Shown here: piece by piece, positions 48,612 through 59,050 of the stretch | Position numbering within the stretch: the first letter of the stretch is position 1 | Layout: the number at the start of each line of letters is the position of its first letter | Source of the DNA: Elusimicrobiaceae bacterium | GTDB taxonomy: Bacteria; Elusimicrobiota; Elusimicrobia; Elusimicrobiales; Elusimicrobiaceae | Direction of reading: 5' to 3' | Assembly (NCBI GenBank): GCA_016282685.1 | Contig: JAEELM010000008.1 | Coordinates: 30,737-94,736 of the forward strand | Length of the DNA: 64,000 bases | Notes under the pieces: model-generated | The model's input: only the letters and a program-made list of their open reading frames with translations | What the model was told of the DNA's origin: nothing | Databases searched by the model: none | Made by a program: the position numbers and the translations under genes

Positions 48612-49847
48612 TTACTCCTCCTCTGCTTTGGCTGCATATTCTTTGATAAGTGCCGTTAAAATCTCATTTTTCTGTATATGCACAGTTCCTTCATAAATTT
48701 GGGTAATTTTTGCATCCCGCATATATTTTTCTAATGGAAAATCGCGCATATACGCAATTCCCCCACAAAGCGTTACACATTCATCTGCCACTTCCATAGC
48801 CACATTCGAACAAAACAATTTAGCTTCGGCACTGTATTTCGTCCACCGAGCACCTTTCAACTTTTTCAATTCTTCATGCACAACGGTATTGTTCGCAATC
48901 GCATTTCGAACCGCCGGAATAAACTCCGCATCCATTTTATGCGTCAATGTGTATACAAGAGCACGGCCAGCTTCCGTCTTAGCTGCTAATTCAGCCACCT
49001 TATGCCCCAGGGCTTGAAACGTAATAATAGGTTGTCCGAATTGTTTGCGTGTACGAAGAAAAGGAATCGTGGTATCCAATGCTCCTTGAGCTATACCCAC
49101 AGCTTGAGCAGCCACTCCCGGCCGGGAATAATCTAATGTCTCCTGTAAATACAAAAGGCCACGGCCTTCACTACCCAACAGGTTTTCTCTCGGTACTCGC
49201 ACATTATCGAAAATCAATTCATAAGTAGGGTTAGAACGGATTCCCATTTTTTCTTCTTTTTTACCAAACGAAAATCCGGGCGTTCCTTTTTCAATGACCA
49301 ACAAAGAAATCCCTCTCGCTCCACGTGCGGGATTTGTATTTACGGCAACCGTATAGAAATCGGCTTCCTTGCCGGTAGAAATAAAATGTTTGGTTCCGTT
49401 TACAACATAGAAATCGCCATCTTTTATGGCAGTAGTTTTAAGTGCAGTCGCATCAGAACCGGCTTCCGGTTCTGTCAAGGCAAACGCCCACAATTTTTTA
49501 CCACTTGCCAAATCCGGACACCACTTTTCTCGTTGTTCTGGGGTAGCCGCCAAAAACATAGGAATAGCACCCAAGGCGGAAGTCCCCGGCGTCAAAGCAA
49601 GTCCTGCACAGGCGCGGGAAAGTTCCTCAAAAGCCATTGCCAAACAAGTAATTCCTCCCCCTAAGCCGCCATATTCTTCCGGCAGCCACAAACCAAACAA
49701 CCCCGATTTGCGGTATTCTTCCCACATTTCATAGGAAAAAGCTTCTTTGGCATCCATCTCGGCACGAATCGGTTTTATCTTCTTTTGAGCAAATTCACGT
49801 GTTGTGTTAAGGACTTCTTGTTCCATTTCGTTAATCGCGTAATCCAT
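48612..49847 (-). CDS. Acyl-CoA dehydrogenase (Bcd-like)
   Basis: AFALTEPEAGSDATALKTTA, KMGIRSNPTYELIFDNVRVP, RDAKITQIYEGT. Confidence 0.93.
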   Translation of the reverse strand: MDYAINEMEQEVLNTTREFAQKKIKPIRAEMDAKEAFSYEMWEEYRKSGLFGLWLPEEYGGLGGGITCLAMAFEELSRACAGLALTPGTSALGAIPMFLAATPEQREKWCPDLASGKKLWAFALTEPEAGSDATALKTTAIKDGDFYVVNGTKHFISTGKEADFYTVAVNTNPARGARGISLLVIEKGTPGFSFGKKEEKMGIRSNPTYELIFDNVRVPRENLLGSEGRGLLYLQETLDYSRPGVAAQAVGIAQGALDTTIPFLRTRKQFGQPIITFQALGHKVAELAAKTEAGRALVYTLTHKMDAEFIPAVRNAIANNTVVHEELKKLKGARWTKYSAEAKLFCSNVAMEVADECVTLCGGIAYMRDFPLEKYMRDAKITQIYEGTVHIQKNEILTALIKEYAAKAEEE

Positions 49848-51078
49848 TGGAAGCTCCCTTAGTGCTTTTTTTAAAATTTCGATAACGCCTAAAGAAACGG
49901 CGACGACCTTTGTTTTTCTTGGTTGGAGGAACTAAACTTCTATATAGACGTTCCTGTTTTTTTACCATTGTATTGGCTGTAAATTCAGAAAAATCCCGAT
50001 GGTCTATTGCATTCTCAAACCGCTCACGCAATGCGTTATGTCTCAGTAAAACTTTTAATTTCTCAGCAAATTTATCAATATCTTTCGGGCGAACCAAAAA
50101 ACCTGTCTTATTATTCGTAATTACTTCGCTAATACCGTCCACATCATAACAAACGGCTGGGACTCTCATAGACATAGCTTCTAGCAAAGACATAGGTAAG
50201 CCTTCCCTTAAGGAAACACTGGCATACACATCTGCAATAGCCAGCAATTCAAGGGCATCATTACGCCATCCCGGAAACAAAACATGTTTTTCAATGTTCA
50301 GATTTTCTACTAAATGTGATACCTGCTCTTTAAGAGGTCCTTCTCCCGTAAAAATAAAGTAAACATTTTTCATCTGATTTAATACTTTATAGGCAGCAAA
50401 TACAAAGTGAAGGGGATTCTTGAGAGGTTTACAATTGGCCAATGCCAATACTACTTTGGCATTAGCCGGTATATTGAAAGATGCTTTTTTAGCAACAACG
50501 TCAAATTTAAGTGGCAATATGGGGTTAAAATTTACCCCCGCTCGAATAATTTCGGTACGCACTCCCCTACCGATTCCTAATTCTTTCGCCTCTTGTGCAT
50601 TTTTACGCGAGACAAATACAAGCACTTGAGTAAATTTAGCACAAAATTTTTCTACCGAAACAAAAAACTTAAATTGCTTTTCTCCTTGTTCTTTAGCAAA
50701 ACCAAGACCGTGAAACGTATGTACAACTTTCGCCTTACGCCAAAATACACGCGCTGCTAGCCTTCCTAATACCCCAGCTTTAGGGGAATTAGTATGAACA
50801 ATATCCGGTTTTACTTTCCGCAATACTCGCCCCATCTGCAAAAATGCAAAAAAATCATGAAATACATATTTGAAGCGAATATCATGCTTTAGGGCAGATA
50901 AAAAATAGACATGTTGCTTATCATGCTGTAGTTTATTGTCCAACCGTCCACCGATTCCTGTAGCCAAAAAAGCCTCAAACTGTTGCTTATTTATTGTTTT
51001 GATCGTAGTAAGCACACTGGCTTGGGCCCCACCTTGGTCCATACGAGTAATAAAATATAAAATTTTCGTTTTTTCCAT
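49831..51078 (-). CDS. Glycosyltransferase family 4 (GT-B)
   Basis: RMDQGGAQASVL, VHTNSPKAGVLGRLAA, ADVYASVSLREGLPMSLLEAMSMRVPAV. Confidence 0.9.
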   Translation of the reverse strand: MEKTKILYFITRMDQGGAQASVLTTIKTINKQQFEAFLATGIGGRLDNKLQHDKQHVYFLSALKHDIRFKYVFHDFFAFLQMGRVLRKVKPDIVHTNSPKAGVLGRLAARVFWRKAKVVHTFHGLGFAKEQGEKQFKFFVSVEKFCAKFTQVLVFVSRKNAQEAKELGIGRGVRTEIIRAGVNFNPILPLKFDVVAKKASFNIPANAKVVLALANCKPLKNPLHFVFAAYKVLNQMKNVYFIFTGEGPLKEQVSHLVENLNIEKHVLFPGWRNDALELLAIADVYASVSLREGLPMSLLEAMSMRVPAVCYDVDGISEVITNNKTGFLVRPKDIDKFAEKLKVLLRHNALRERFENAIDHRDFSEFTANTMVKKQERLYRSLVPPTKKNKGRRRFFRRYRNFKKSTKGASNGLRD

Positions 51079-53240
51079 TAGTTAATCGTTCCTGTTGTTG
51101 TATCTATAATTCGTGCTTCCGGGAAATAATACTTGATGATTGCCATGTAGTCCTGGCCTTGCTTGGCCAATCCATTGGCTCCCTGTAAACATAAACCTTC
51201 TCCCAATCCCGTATCATACCCGCGGACCAACACATGTTCTATTGTTTTCCCTTTGTAGAAAGGCACTATATCGAAAAAATTTGAACGCATGGATCCGGCA
51301 CTCAAAATAAACATAATTTCCTGTGGGTCAGTAGTTTGATAGGTTCCTTTTGTTCCTTCAAAACGCATTCCCAAAATACGTCCATTGGGAGAAAAATGAG
51401 TAGGTGTAATAGCCTTTAATTTCCCGATATTTTGTTTGTAAGCAATGCGGCTTTGAATATCCTTTGCCGGATAAAGATAGATCCACTTTATACTGGCCCA
51501 TTGAGTAGGATCTTGAGGACGGGCGTACAAATCCGCCGGGGGATTAGATAACATATATTTAGATATGTTGGCGGGAGAAAATACATAGGCAGGTTTATTT
51601 CCCGTATTTTCAATGGCATTTGCTGCTACCACTCCACAGCTATCATACGAACCGGCTTGCGTTTGCGTTAAACGAATTTTCGCAGACTCCTTTGAAGCCT
51701 CCAGTAATGTTTTAAAAATTAAGTTAATCCCCTTAAATTTAAACTGTTCATCATTATCGGTAATATGATAAGAATCTTGTGCATGTTCTGTTACCGCTTG
51801 CGACAAAGCAGATCGTAAGACAACCGCCAAAGCCTCCAAAGCCGATTCGTTGGTAATTTGTTGTACCTTTGTGGCTAAAAGAGCGGGAATTAAGTCTTCA
51901 GCATATACGTCATTAATAAGCTGGAATCCATCTTCAGTGGGAACCACTATTAGAGTCCCTTTCAGTTCTTTATCGCTCAAATCAGCTGAAAAAATACTTG
52001 TTGCATGAATATCTTTTACCAACAATGTTTTGTGAGATTGTTCAGCCTGGATACGAAACGGACGTACGGAAGAAAATTCAGTTTGCCCTTTCGCATTTTT
52101 GAAATCCACCCCTTTGGTTTGTGGATTAAATTCGATGGTCTTAACAATGTAGGCTGGAAAACGTAACACTTCCCCCAGTTTTTCATCCGTTATACGGGCC
52201 GTTCCTGATGACATAAAAGCCACCTGTTTTAATTGTTGTGGTATTTGCTCACGGTTGGCATATAATGCCATACGGACAGACTCGGAAGGAGTAGATTCAA
52301 GCTCGTGAACTATAGGCTGTTCCAAACGTAAATAAAACAAATAATCAATGCTTTTATCCCCTAACGATTCCCCGTATTTCTCTACTTTAGCCGCCAGCTC
52401 TTTATTTTGAGGATCTAAACTGAACAAAGTGGCATAGTATTGCCAAGCTTGCCGTTTATCTTTTTCTTTCTCAACCAATTTAGCATAAAGAGCTACCGCC
52501 GGATAATTTTTTTCGTCATGAGAAAGAGATTGTTGTAGGAAAACAGGGGCCAAATGGCGGGAAGGTTTCATCTCGGAAGCAATTTTTCCTAACATATACG
52601 ATACAAAAGAAATTGCATAAGGATTAGAGGTATACACATATTGAAATGCGGCTGCGGCTTCTTCTTTATTCCCAGAAAAATACCATGCCAAAGCTGTTCC
52701 CATTTTAGCTGATGAAACATATTCAAAATCCGCCGTCAAATACAATAAATGGTCAAAAGTCTGGCGTGCTTGTTTGTATTTTCCAGCCGATAACAAAATC
52801 CAACCTTTGGTTAATTCTATAAAAGGATCTTCTGAATTGAGAGAACTGGCTTGTTGAATATACGTTACAGCTTGGGAAACCAATCCACGTTGGAGAGATA
52901 GAATTGCCAACTCCAAATTCGCAGCAGAAGACACCTCTTTTTGTGGATCATTTTCATATGTTTTAAGTGAAAAATAACACTCATCTATGTTGCCCGAAAC
53001 ACATTTTTCTGCCACCGTTTTAATTTCCGGCGGGAGCGTATAATCTAACACACTCTTATGCAACAAAGTTTCATTCAGTTTGCTATCGGCACGCTTGGCA
53101 GCAAGGGAAGATTTGTTGACTGTTTTTGCAACCGCTGACGAATCCACTTCTAAACTTTCTTCTGCCTCTTGAGCAAAAGACGCCACAAAGCCTACCAATA
53201 AAAACAGTATTGGGATGGTCCATTTCCTCATATTATTCAT
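51078..53240 (-). CDS. TPR plus SpoIID/LytB-domain protein
   Basis: TPR-like N-half; C-terminal GYDTGLGEGLCLQGANGLAKQGQDYMAIIKYYFPEARI typical of SpoIID. Confidence 0.82.
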   Translation of the reverse strand: MNNMRKWTIPILFLLVGFVASFAQEAEESLEVDSSAVAKTVNKSSLAAKRADSKLNETLLHKSVLDYTLPPEIKTVAEKCVSGNIDECYFSLKTYENDPQKEVSSAANLELAILSLQRGLVSQAVTYIQQASSLNSEDPFIELTKGWILLSAGKYKQARQTFDHLLYLTADFEYVSSAKMGTALAWYFSGNKEEAAAAFQYVYTSNPYAISFVSYMLGKIASEMKPSRHLAPVFLQQSLSHDEKNYPAVALYAKLVEKEKDKRQAWQYYATLFSLDPQNKELAAKVEKYGESLGDKSIDYLFYLRLEQPIVHELESTPSESVRMALYANREQIPQQLKQVAFMSSGTARITDEKLGEVLRFPAYIVKTIEFNPQTKGVDFKNAKGQTEFSSVRPFRIQAEQSHKTLLVKDIHATSIFSADLSDKELKGTLIVVPTEDGFQLINDVYAEDLIPALLATKVQQITNESALEALAVVLRSALSQAVTEHAQDSYHITDNDEQFKFKGINLIFKTLLEASKESAKIRLTQTQAGSYDSCGVVAANAIENTGNKPAYVFSPANISKYMLSNPPADLYARPQDPTQWASIKWIYLYPAKDIQSRIAYKQNIGKLKAITPTHFSPNGRILGMRFEGTKGTYQTTDPQEIMFILSAGSMRSNFFDIVPFYKGKTIEHVLVRGYDTGLGEGLCLQGANGLAKQGQDYMAIIKYYFPEARIIDTTTGTIN

Positions 53241-53266
53241 TATACCAAATCCCCTAAGGAGGGTTT

Positions 53267-56200
53267 TTAACGAGAAGTTTCTATTAGGCCATATCCGGCA
53301 ATTTTTCCTTCACCGTCTTTACATATAAAAACTTCCCATTCCTTGCTTTCATAACGTCCATTATCATGATATAGTTCCAAATAAATTTTGAACATATTTC
53401 CGGATGATTTCTCACATGCTTCTTTGAACCGTTGCAAGGAAAAAGCTTCTTCATGAATTACTTCATGGAAGAAAGATCGACCTAACAAATTATCGGTACG
53501 GCGGCCTGTAAATTCCAAAAAAGGACGATTCACAAACGTCATGCGATAGTTCAAATCTAACATGACGGCCGGTCTGTCCACATATTCCAGGGTACGAGCA
53601 AAGGACCGAGAAGCCTCGTTAAGCATTTTCCCCGTTTTTCGCAATTCAATACGTAATCCCAACCAACGGGCCAAAATACCGGCTAATTCCTCCGCTCCTG
53701 TAGAAAATTGTCCGTGTGGTTCCGTAGAGGCAAAACATAAAGCTCCGATTACTTCATTTCCTACATATACCGGAGCAGCTACCAAAGAATTCCATCCTTT
53801 TTTACAATGAATACATTGTTTGCAGGAACAATTTTCCAAGTCAGACCACAATAATACATTTCCCTCTAATACTCCTTGCAAACATTCATCCAGCTTAAAA
53901 GACATAGCCGTTTCCAAATGTTGTTCGTTGGGAGTTACATGCATTACATACGTCTCCATCCCATTATCTGTTTCATCGAAACGCAAAATGCAACCTACCT
54001 GCATGTGAAAAGCTCCCACACCGAATTGCATAATCTTATCTACTTGTTTAGACAAAGATATATTCGATTCATCCAAAAGACGATAAACCCGGTGAAGATG
54101 TTGGTCCGTTTCCCGACCGGAAGAAACATCTGTTCCCCACAATACCACTTCATCTTTTTCCGTAATAGGAGATGCCGTCATCTCAAAGTAACGCATTTTA
54201 CCGGCTATTTTCCAAGGAATCTCAAAATGAGTGCTCACATTAATAGACAGAGCCTCTTTAACAGAAGATATAATACGACCGGCAATATCTTCTCCCAAAA
54301 ACTCGGACGGATTTTTCCCTAATAAAGACTGCGCCTGACTATTGTCCCAATAAGATAAATTAGAGCAAATATCCTGTACTGTTCCTTCCCTGCTCATTTT
54401 AATGTAAATTCCAGGTAAAGAACGACGAATACTATTTAATTCTAAAGCTTCCTCCGAGTTTCGCACATATTCATTTTTCTTAGAAGAAATATCACGGATG
54501 ATTACCAAAGCTCCCCCTTGTTTTGGCAAATCGAGAGCCGTTATCGTCACTTCCGCTTCGAAAGATTTTCCATCTTTTCCCAACATATTCCACAGGAAGC
54601 GCACTTTCCCTTTTTGGGCTAATTCTTTTTCATACTGAGCAAACGCATGTGTCGTTTTCTTTCGCGGCGTATTTTCGAACAATTCTTGGAATTTTTTATC
54701 CACCAATTCTTCAGCTGTAATACCCAGTTTTTCCAATAAAAATTTATTACCATGGGCAACTTTTCCAAATTTATCATCTTCAATAAAAATGGAAAATACA
54801 ATTCCGTCTGTTGCATCCAACAAAGCATTCAACTGAGCAGAACGTTCCTTCAAAATATACATTAACTGTTGTTGTAAAATAGGATTCTCTTTTTCTTCCC
54901 CTTCAATCTTGGCTGGCTGTTTCAGAGGATTTACAAAAACCACGTAATCAGCTGCTACGCCCTCTTTTGTATCCCTTTTATTGATAGGCACAAAGGTAAG
55001 ATGCAGCGGCAGCTTTCCCTTTTTGCTAATTCGCCCCGGGAATTTTTTAGCAGCCTTGTCAAAATCTAAAGTATAATCCATTTCACTGCGTTGCCCTTGT
55101 CTAAGTTGTTTACGACTGCTCAACCGGATACCTGGGCGAATATACACATTACAATAAAAATTCTTATCATCTGACGTAAACCCTAATAATTCACGGCAAG
55201 CACGGTTCATTACACGAATATACCCATTCTCTTGCAACCTAAAAGCAGGAACTAACCCTTCCTCAAAAACAGCTTTTAGTGTATTTTTGTCCTCTCGAAG
55301 CTCGCGCAAAATGCGATTGTCTGAGGTAATATCTTTGCAGAAACACAATACAATTCTTCTGCCCAAATAGCGCGCAGGCATTGCATCAAATTCCACTTCT
55401 ATCTTTTGTCCATTTTTCTTTATCAATTGCAAGGAGATAGGTTTCCCCGTTCCTTGAGAAGAGGAAAACGCTTCTTCATACTTTTCCTTGAGAAAAAGAT
55501 GAAAATCTCCATCTACTAACTCTTCCAAAGAACGTCCTTTGATTTTTTCAAAACTATCATATCCTAACATACGTAAAAAGGCATTATTAGAATACATTAC
55601 CTTGTGATTCTCTACCATTAAAACAGCTTCTCGCGCATGGTCAATAAGTAATGAATTTTTGTCATTAGCTTCGCGAATCTGTTTTTCCATACGCGTTTTT
55701 GCCGTAATATCCTCGGAAACCGTAAGCAAACAATCCGGGCTTCCATCCTCGTGGTAAACAGGAGTATGTACCGTATGCATGATTTTTACGCCTTCTGCCG
55801 CAGAGGAAATCAATTCCTGAGGAATTTCTTGTTCCTGATGGCTTTCAAAGACACGAATTTCTTTTTCTCGCAAAAATTCCATTTGATCTTTATTAAGATC
55901 CGTACGATACGAATTTTTACCAATTACGGCAGAAGAAGAAACCCCAAAAATTTCTTCACTCTTTTTGTTCCATAAAATATATTTCCCTTCATTATTTTTT
56001 ACAGACAAAGAGACAGGTAAGTTGTTAATAATTGTTTGCAAGAAATTTTTAGATTCTATCAAAGCTTGTTCTTGCATCTTACGCTGCGTAATATCTTCCG
56101 TTAAAGTAATAACAAATCGCTCTTTTCCCTCCACTACCGGGACTTTCACCATGTGCAATAATTTACGTTTTCCATCGCCGGTAACATATTCTTCTTCCGG

Positions 56201-57562
56201 GATATCCAATGTTTTGCGCGAAGCAAGTAACTGCCTTTCACGAGACATATATCCTTCAATTTGTTCAGGCGTTTCATGGGGCAATGTCCCTGTTTTATCA
56301 AACAAAGTAATCGAAGCTACGTTAAATATCGACTCACATTGTTTGTTGCGCAATAATAATTCTCCATTTTCTCCACGGGCATACAATCCAATTGGCATAT
56401 TTTGAACAATGGCACTCAAAATAGTATTAACACGTTTCATCTCATGTTCTTGATGACGAATTTGTGTTACATCTTCAACAATAGACAGCACCAACGGAGC
56501 CACTCCTTTTTCCTTCAAAGGTACTTTTATTAAACGCAAAATTCGTTTATTGCCGGAAGCATCTGTATATTCTTCTTCTGGAAACTCACATTTTCTACCT
56601 TCTTTGAGTATTTTGATTTCCCGTTTGGCTAAATCTTTGGTTTGCTGCTGATCTTGGAATAAATTCGGATATTCTGACAAATCTGCCGGCTCATCAAAAA
56701 CCAAAGTGCTAGATTTGTTATAAAAAATCAAATTACTTTTTTCATCACGAGCGTACAAACCTAACGGAATATTATCCAAAATAGTGCTCAAAATAGCTTT
56801 TGTCTTCTCTAAATCCGCAATTTCCTTCCGTTCATTTGTCACATTTCGGTAAACGGTAGCAATCATATTTTCGGCCCCATTTTCCGCAGGGACAAATGCT
56901 TTTGTCACTTGTAAAAAAATCTCTTCTTTCTGTGAGTTATGATACGACAAAGAAGCCGTCTCAAACGATTGCGTTTGGCACACTGTATCATCCAAACGCT
57001 GCAAAGAGGATACCAATTCTTTTGGAAGAAAAGAGTAAATATATTGTCCATGTAATCTCTTCGACGATATGCCAAACATTGTTTCGGCAAAACGATTACA
57101 CAAAATTACCTTGCCGTATTCATCTTGTAAAGAAACTGCCATCGGGTAGGCATGCAAACAATTTTCCAAGAAAGAAGTTCCTATCGGTGTCTGCGTTTGC
57201 TTATCCAAAGTAATCATGAAAAGCTTTGTTTGTGCCAACGGTGTAACCGTCATATTTACTAATATAGTGTCCGCTTGAGGAGTAATCACCTCATAAAGAT
57301 GCGGTTCTGCCGTAGTCTGCTTAGCGATTTTCTTTACTTTAGAAAAAGACAAGCCCCATTGTTCTACCCCGGTATCTAACATTTGCTCAACTGTACAAGA
57401 CAATAATGCCGCAACTGCAGGGTTGGCCATTACGATCTTATTTTTTTGGTTAACGAGCAACACGGGATAGGGATATTGATCAAAAAACGACAACATCTCC
57501 GGCGACAAATAACGCACTTCTAAGGATGGCTTCTTTTTAGAAGAGAAAAACGGTATTGGCAT
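53267..57562 (-). CDS. Multi-PAS/GAF sensory protein without recognisable output domain
   Basis: About ten PAS-like segments (e.g. ILSTILDNIPLGLYARDEKSNLIFYNKSS, FLQTIINNLPVSLSVKNNEGKYILWNKKS) plus one GAF; no HATPase, GGDEF, EAL or HTH motif seen. Confidence 0.85.
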   Translation of the reverse strand: MPIPFFSSKKKPSLEVRYLSPEMLSFFDQYPYPVLLVNQKNKIVMANPAVAALLSCTVEQMLDTGVEQWGLSFSKVKKIAKQTTAEPHLYEVITPQADTILVNMTVTPLAQTKLFMITLDKQTQTPIGTSFLENCLHAYPMAVSLQDEYGKVILCNRFAETMFGISSKRLHGQYIYSFLPKELVSSLQRLDDTVCQTQSFETASLSYHNSQKEEIFLQVTKAFVPAENGAENMIATVYRNVTNERKEIADLEKTKAILSTILDNIPLGLYARDEKSNLIFYNKSSTLVFDEPADLSEYPNLFQDQQQTKDLAKREIKILKEGRKCEFPEEEYTDASGNKRILRLIKVPLKEKGVAPLVLSIVEDVTQIRHQEHEMKRVNTILSAIVQNMPIGLYARGENGELLLRNKQCESIFNVASITLFDKTGTLPHETPEQIEGYMSRERQLLASRKTLDIPEEEYVTGDGKRKLLHMVKVPVVEGKERFVITLTEDITQRKMQEQALIESKNFLQTIINNLPVSLSVKNNEGKYILWNKKSEEIFGVSSSAVIGKNSYRTDLNKDQMEFLREKEIRVFESHQEQEIPQELISSAAEGVKIMHTVHTPVYHEDGSPDCLLTVSEDITAKTRMEKQIREANDKNSLLIDHAREAVLMVENHKVMYSNNAFLRMLGYDSFEKIKGRSLEELVDGDFHLFLKEKYEEAFSSSQGTGKPISLQLIKKNGQKIEVEFDAMPARYLGRRIVLCFCKDITSDNRILRELREDKNTLKAVFEEGLVPAFRLQENGYIRVMNRACRELLGFTSDDKNFYCNVYIRPGIRLSSRKQLRQGQRSEMDYTLDFDKAAKKFPGRISKKGKLPLHLTFVPINKRDTKEGVAADYVVFVNPLKQPAKIEGEEKENPILQQQLMYILKERSAQLNALLDATDGIVFSIFIEDDKFGKVAHGNKFLLEKLGITAEELVDKKFQELFENTPRKKTTHAFAQYEKELAQKGKVRFLWNMLGKDGKSFEAEVTITALDLPKQGGALVIIRDISSKKNEYVRNSEEALELNSIRRSLPGIYIKMSREGTVQDICSNLSYWDNSQAQSLLGKNPSEFLGEDIAGRIISSVKEALSINVSTHFEIPWKIAGKMRYFEMTASPITEKDEVVLWGTDVSSGRETDQHLHRVYRLLDESNISLSKQVDKIMQFGVGAFHMQVGCILRFDETDNGMETYVMHVTPNEQHLETAMSFKLDECLQGVLEGNVLLWSDLENCSCKQCIHCKKGWNSLVAAPVYVGNEVIGALCFASTEPHGQFSTGAEELAGILARWLGLRIELRKTGKMLNEASRSFARTLEYVDRPAVMLDLNYRMTFVNRPFLEFTGRRTDNLLGRSFFHEVIHEEAFSLQRFKEACEKSSGNMFKIYLELYHDNGRYESKEWEVFICKDGEGKIAGYGLIETSR

Positions 57563-57692
57563 AAGAACCTCTCTTGGTATAGCTTGGTTATATGGTATAT
57601 AAAAGTAACAGAATTTTGCAATCCCTTTTCTGTCTAATCAACTAACCTATTTTTCTTAAAAACATACTACATAGATTTGCTAGGATGATCCT

Positions 57693-58253
57693 ATGAAACG
57701 AATAATTCTATTTCTATCTTATATATTGTTCGTAGGATCTTTGTGCGCCAAACCTTACAAACCCTTCACGTTTCGAGAAGATCCCCAATACCTGTCTACT
57801 CAACTATCGCAAGTAGAGGATACTTGCCCCGGGAAAGATCCGTTTCACATGTTTTCCTGTACAAAAAAACAAGCCGAAGGATTTACTTGCTTTGACGTAT
57901 ACCAAGTAGAAGGAGACCCTATTCCCACTCAACGTTATACTTTATTGGAAGAAACCCTCTCCGAACAATTTAACAGTGCCGATCCTACCTGTAATTTTAC
58001 AGGAGAACTCACCTGTGCTAATTTTTTAATGTCCTTAAATTACAACCTAGATTTTTCCTGGTTTATTGCCAATTTTCCCTCCTCTGCTTTCGCACAGTGC
58101 AGTCAAACCTATACTTGTACACGTATTGCTTGTGGGATTCCTCTCCCCCATCCCCTCGAAAACACCCCACAATCCAAAAAATTAACTTGTGTATATCGAA
58201 AAGAACAAACCTTTTTCGTTGGATCTTCCGTCACATGTAAAAACAAAAACTGA
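57693..58253 (+). CDS. Secreted Cys-rich hypothetical protein
   Basis: Signal peptide; ten Cys in the mature region. Confidence 0.65.
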   Translation: MKRIILFLSYILFVGSLCAKPYKPFTFREDPQYLSTQLSQVEDTCPGKDPFHMFSCTKKQAEGFTCFDVYQVEGDPIPTQRYTLLEETLSEQFNSADPTCNFTGELTCANFLMSLNYNLDFSWFIANFPSSAFAQCSQTYTCTRIACGIPLPHPLENTPQSKKLTCVYRKEQTFFVGSSVTCKNKN

Positions 58254-58303
58254 TTGTAAGTATCTATTTTAGGGTACTATACCTGAAATGCTATAATAGA
58301 TAT

Positions 58304-59050
58304 ATGTTACTAGTTCATTTGCGTACGATATTATCTTTTGCTTTTTATCATCAATTATCTTTCGCCAAAAAGGGGCTCTTGGTCGCTTTTGGAGTTTATT
58401 TATTTTTATTATCTGCGCTAATGGCTTACTTTGCACAAGGGGCCTACCTTAATAAAAATATTCCGCTTTTATTGAAAAATTTTCCGGAAGTTACTTTTGA
58501 AAAAGGTGTTCTTGTTGCCCCGGAAAAGCCTGTTTCTGTCTCTTGGCCGGGCGACAAAGCGGAATTAATATTCGATGCAGCAAAAGATGCCATTCCCCCT
58601 CAATCCGCTCCCGATACGCCGCTTATCTGGGTCAATAACAACCTCATTTACATATTTGCGAACAATCAAGTTCAAAAACAAATACTTCCTTCCGAGTTAA
58701 CATTTACCACTTCTCAAGAAAATTTATCTACTTATCAAAATTCAATCTTGATATCTTTGCGTTTAGCTTTTTTTGTAGTTTCTTTATTTTTAATCATCTT
58801 TTTACTTTGTTTTTCTTTTTGTTTGGCTTTCTCAACAGCAATTGTTTTTCGAATAATTCGAAGAATAGATATTCCCTATTCCATTTTAGTCCGCTGGTCT
58901 TTTTTCCTGTTAGGGCCCTTGTCCGTATTGTGGTATATTCGCCTCTGGATAAATATTCCGTTATTTTCCCTGGCCCAGGTAATTTTATGTATCATTTATA
59001 TGCAACAAATTTTTAATTTTGTATCGGAGGTTCCCCCCCATGCGCATTAA
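58304..59050 (+). CDS. DUF1189-like membrane protein
   Basis: N-terminal TM, extracytoplasmic domain, three C-terminal TMs. Confidence 0.65.
   Translation: MLLVHLRTILSFAFYHQLSFAKKGLLVAFGVYLFLLSALMAYFAQGAYLNKNIPLLLKNFPEVTFEKGVLVAPEKPVSVSWPGDKAELIFDAAKDAIPPQSAPDTPLIWVNNNLIYIFANNQVQKQILPSELTFTTSQENLSTYQNSILISLRLAFFVVSLFLIIFLLCFSFCLAFSTAIVFRIIRRIDIPYSILVRWSFFLLGPLSVLWYIRLWINIPLFSLAQVILCIIYMQQIFNFVSEVPPHAH

Noticed and set aside
53876-54322. 148-aa plus-strand ORF within the PAS protein
   Set aside because: Antisense shadow ORF in a long conserved-type coding region
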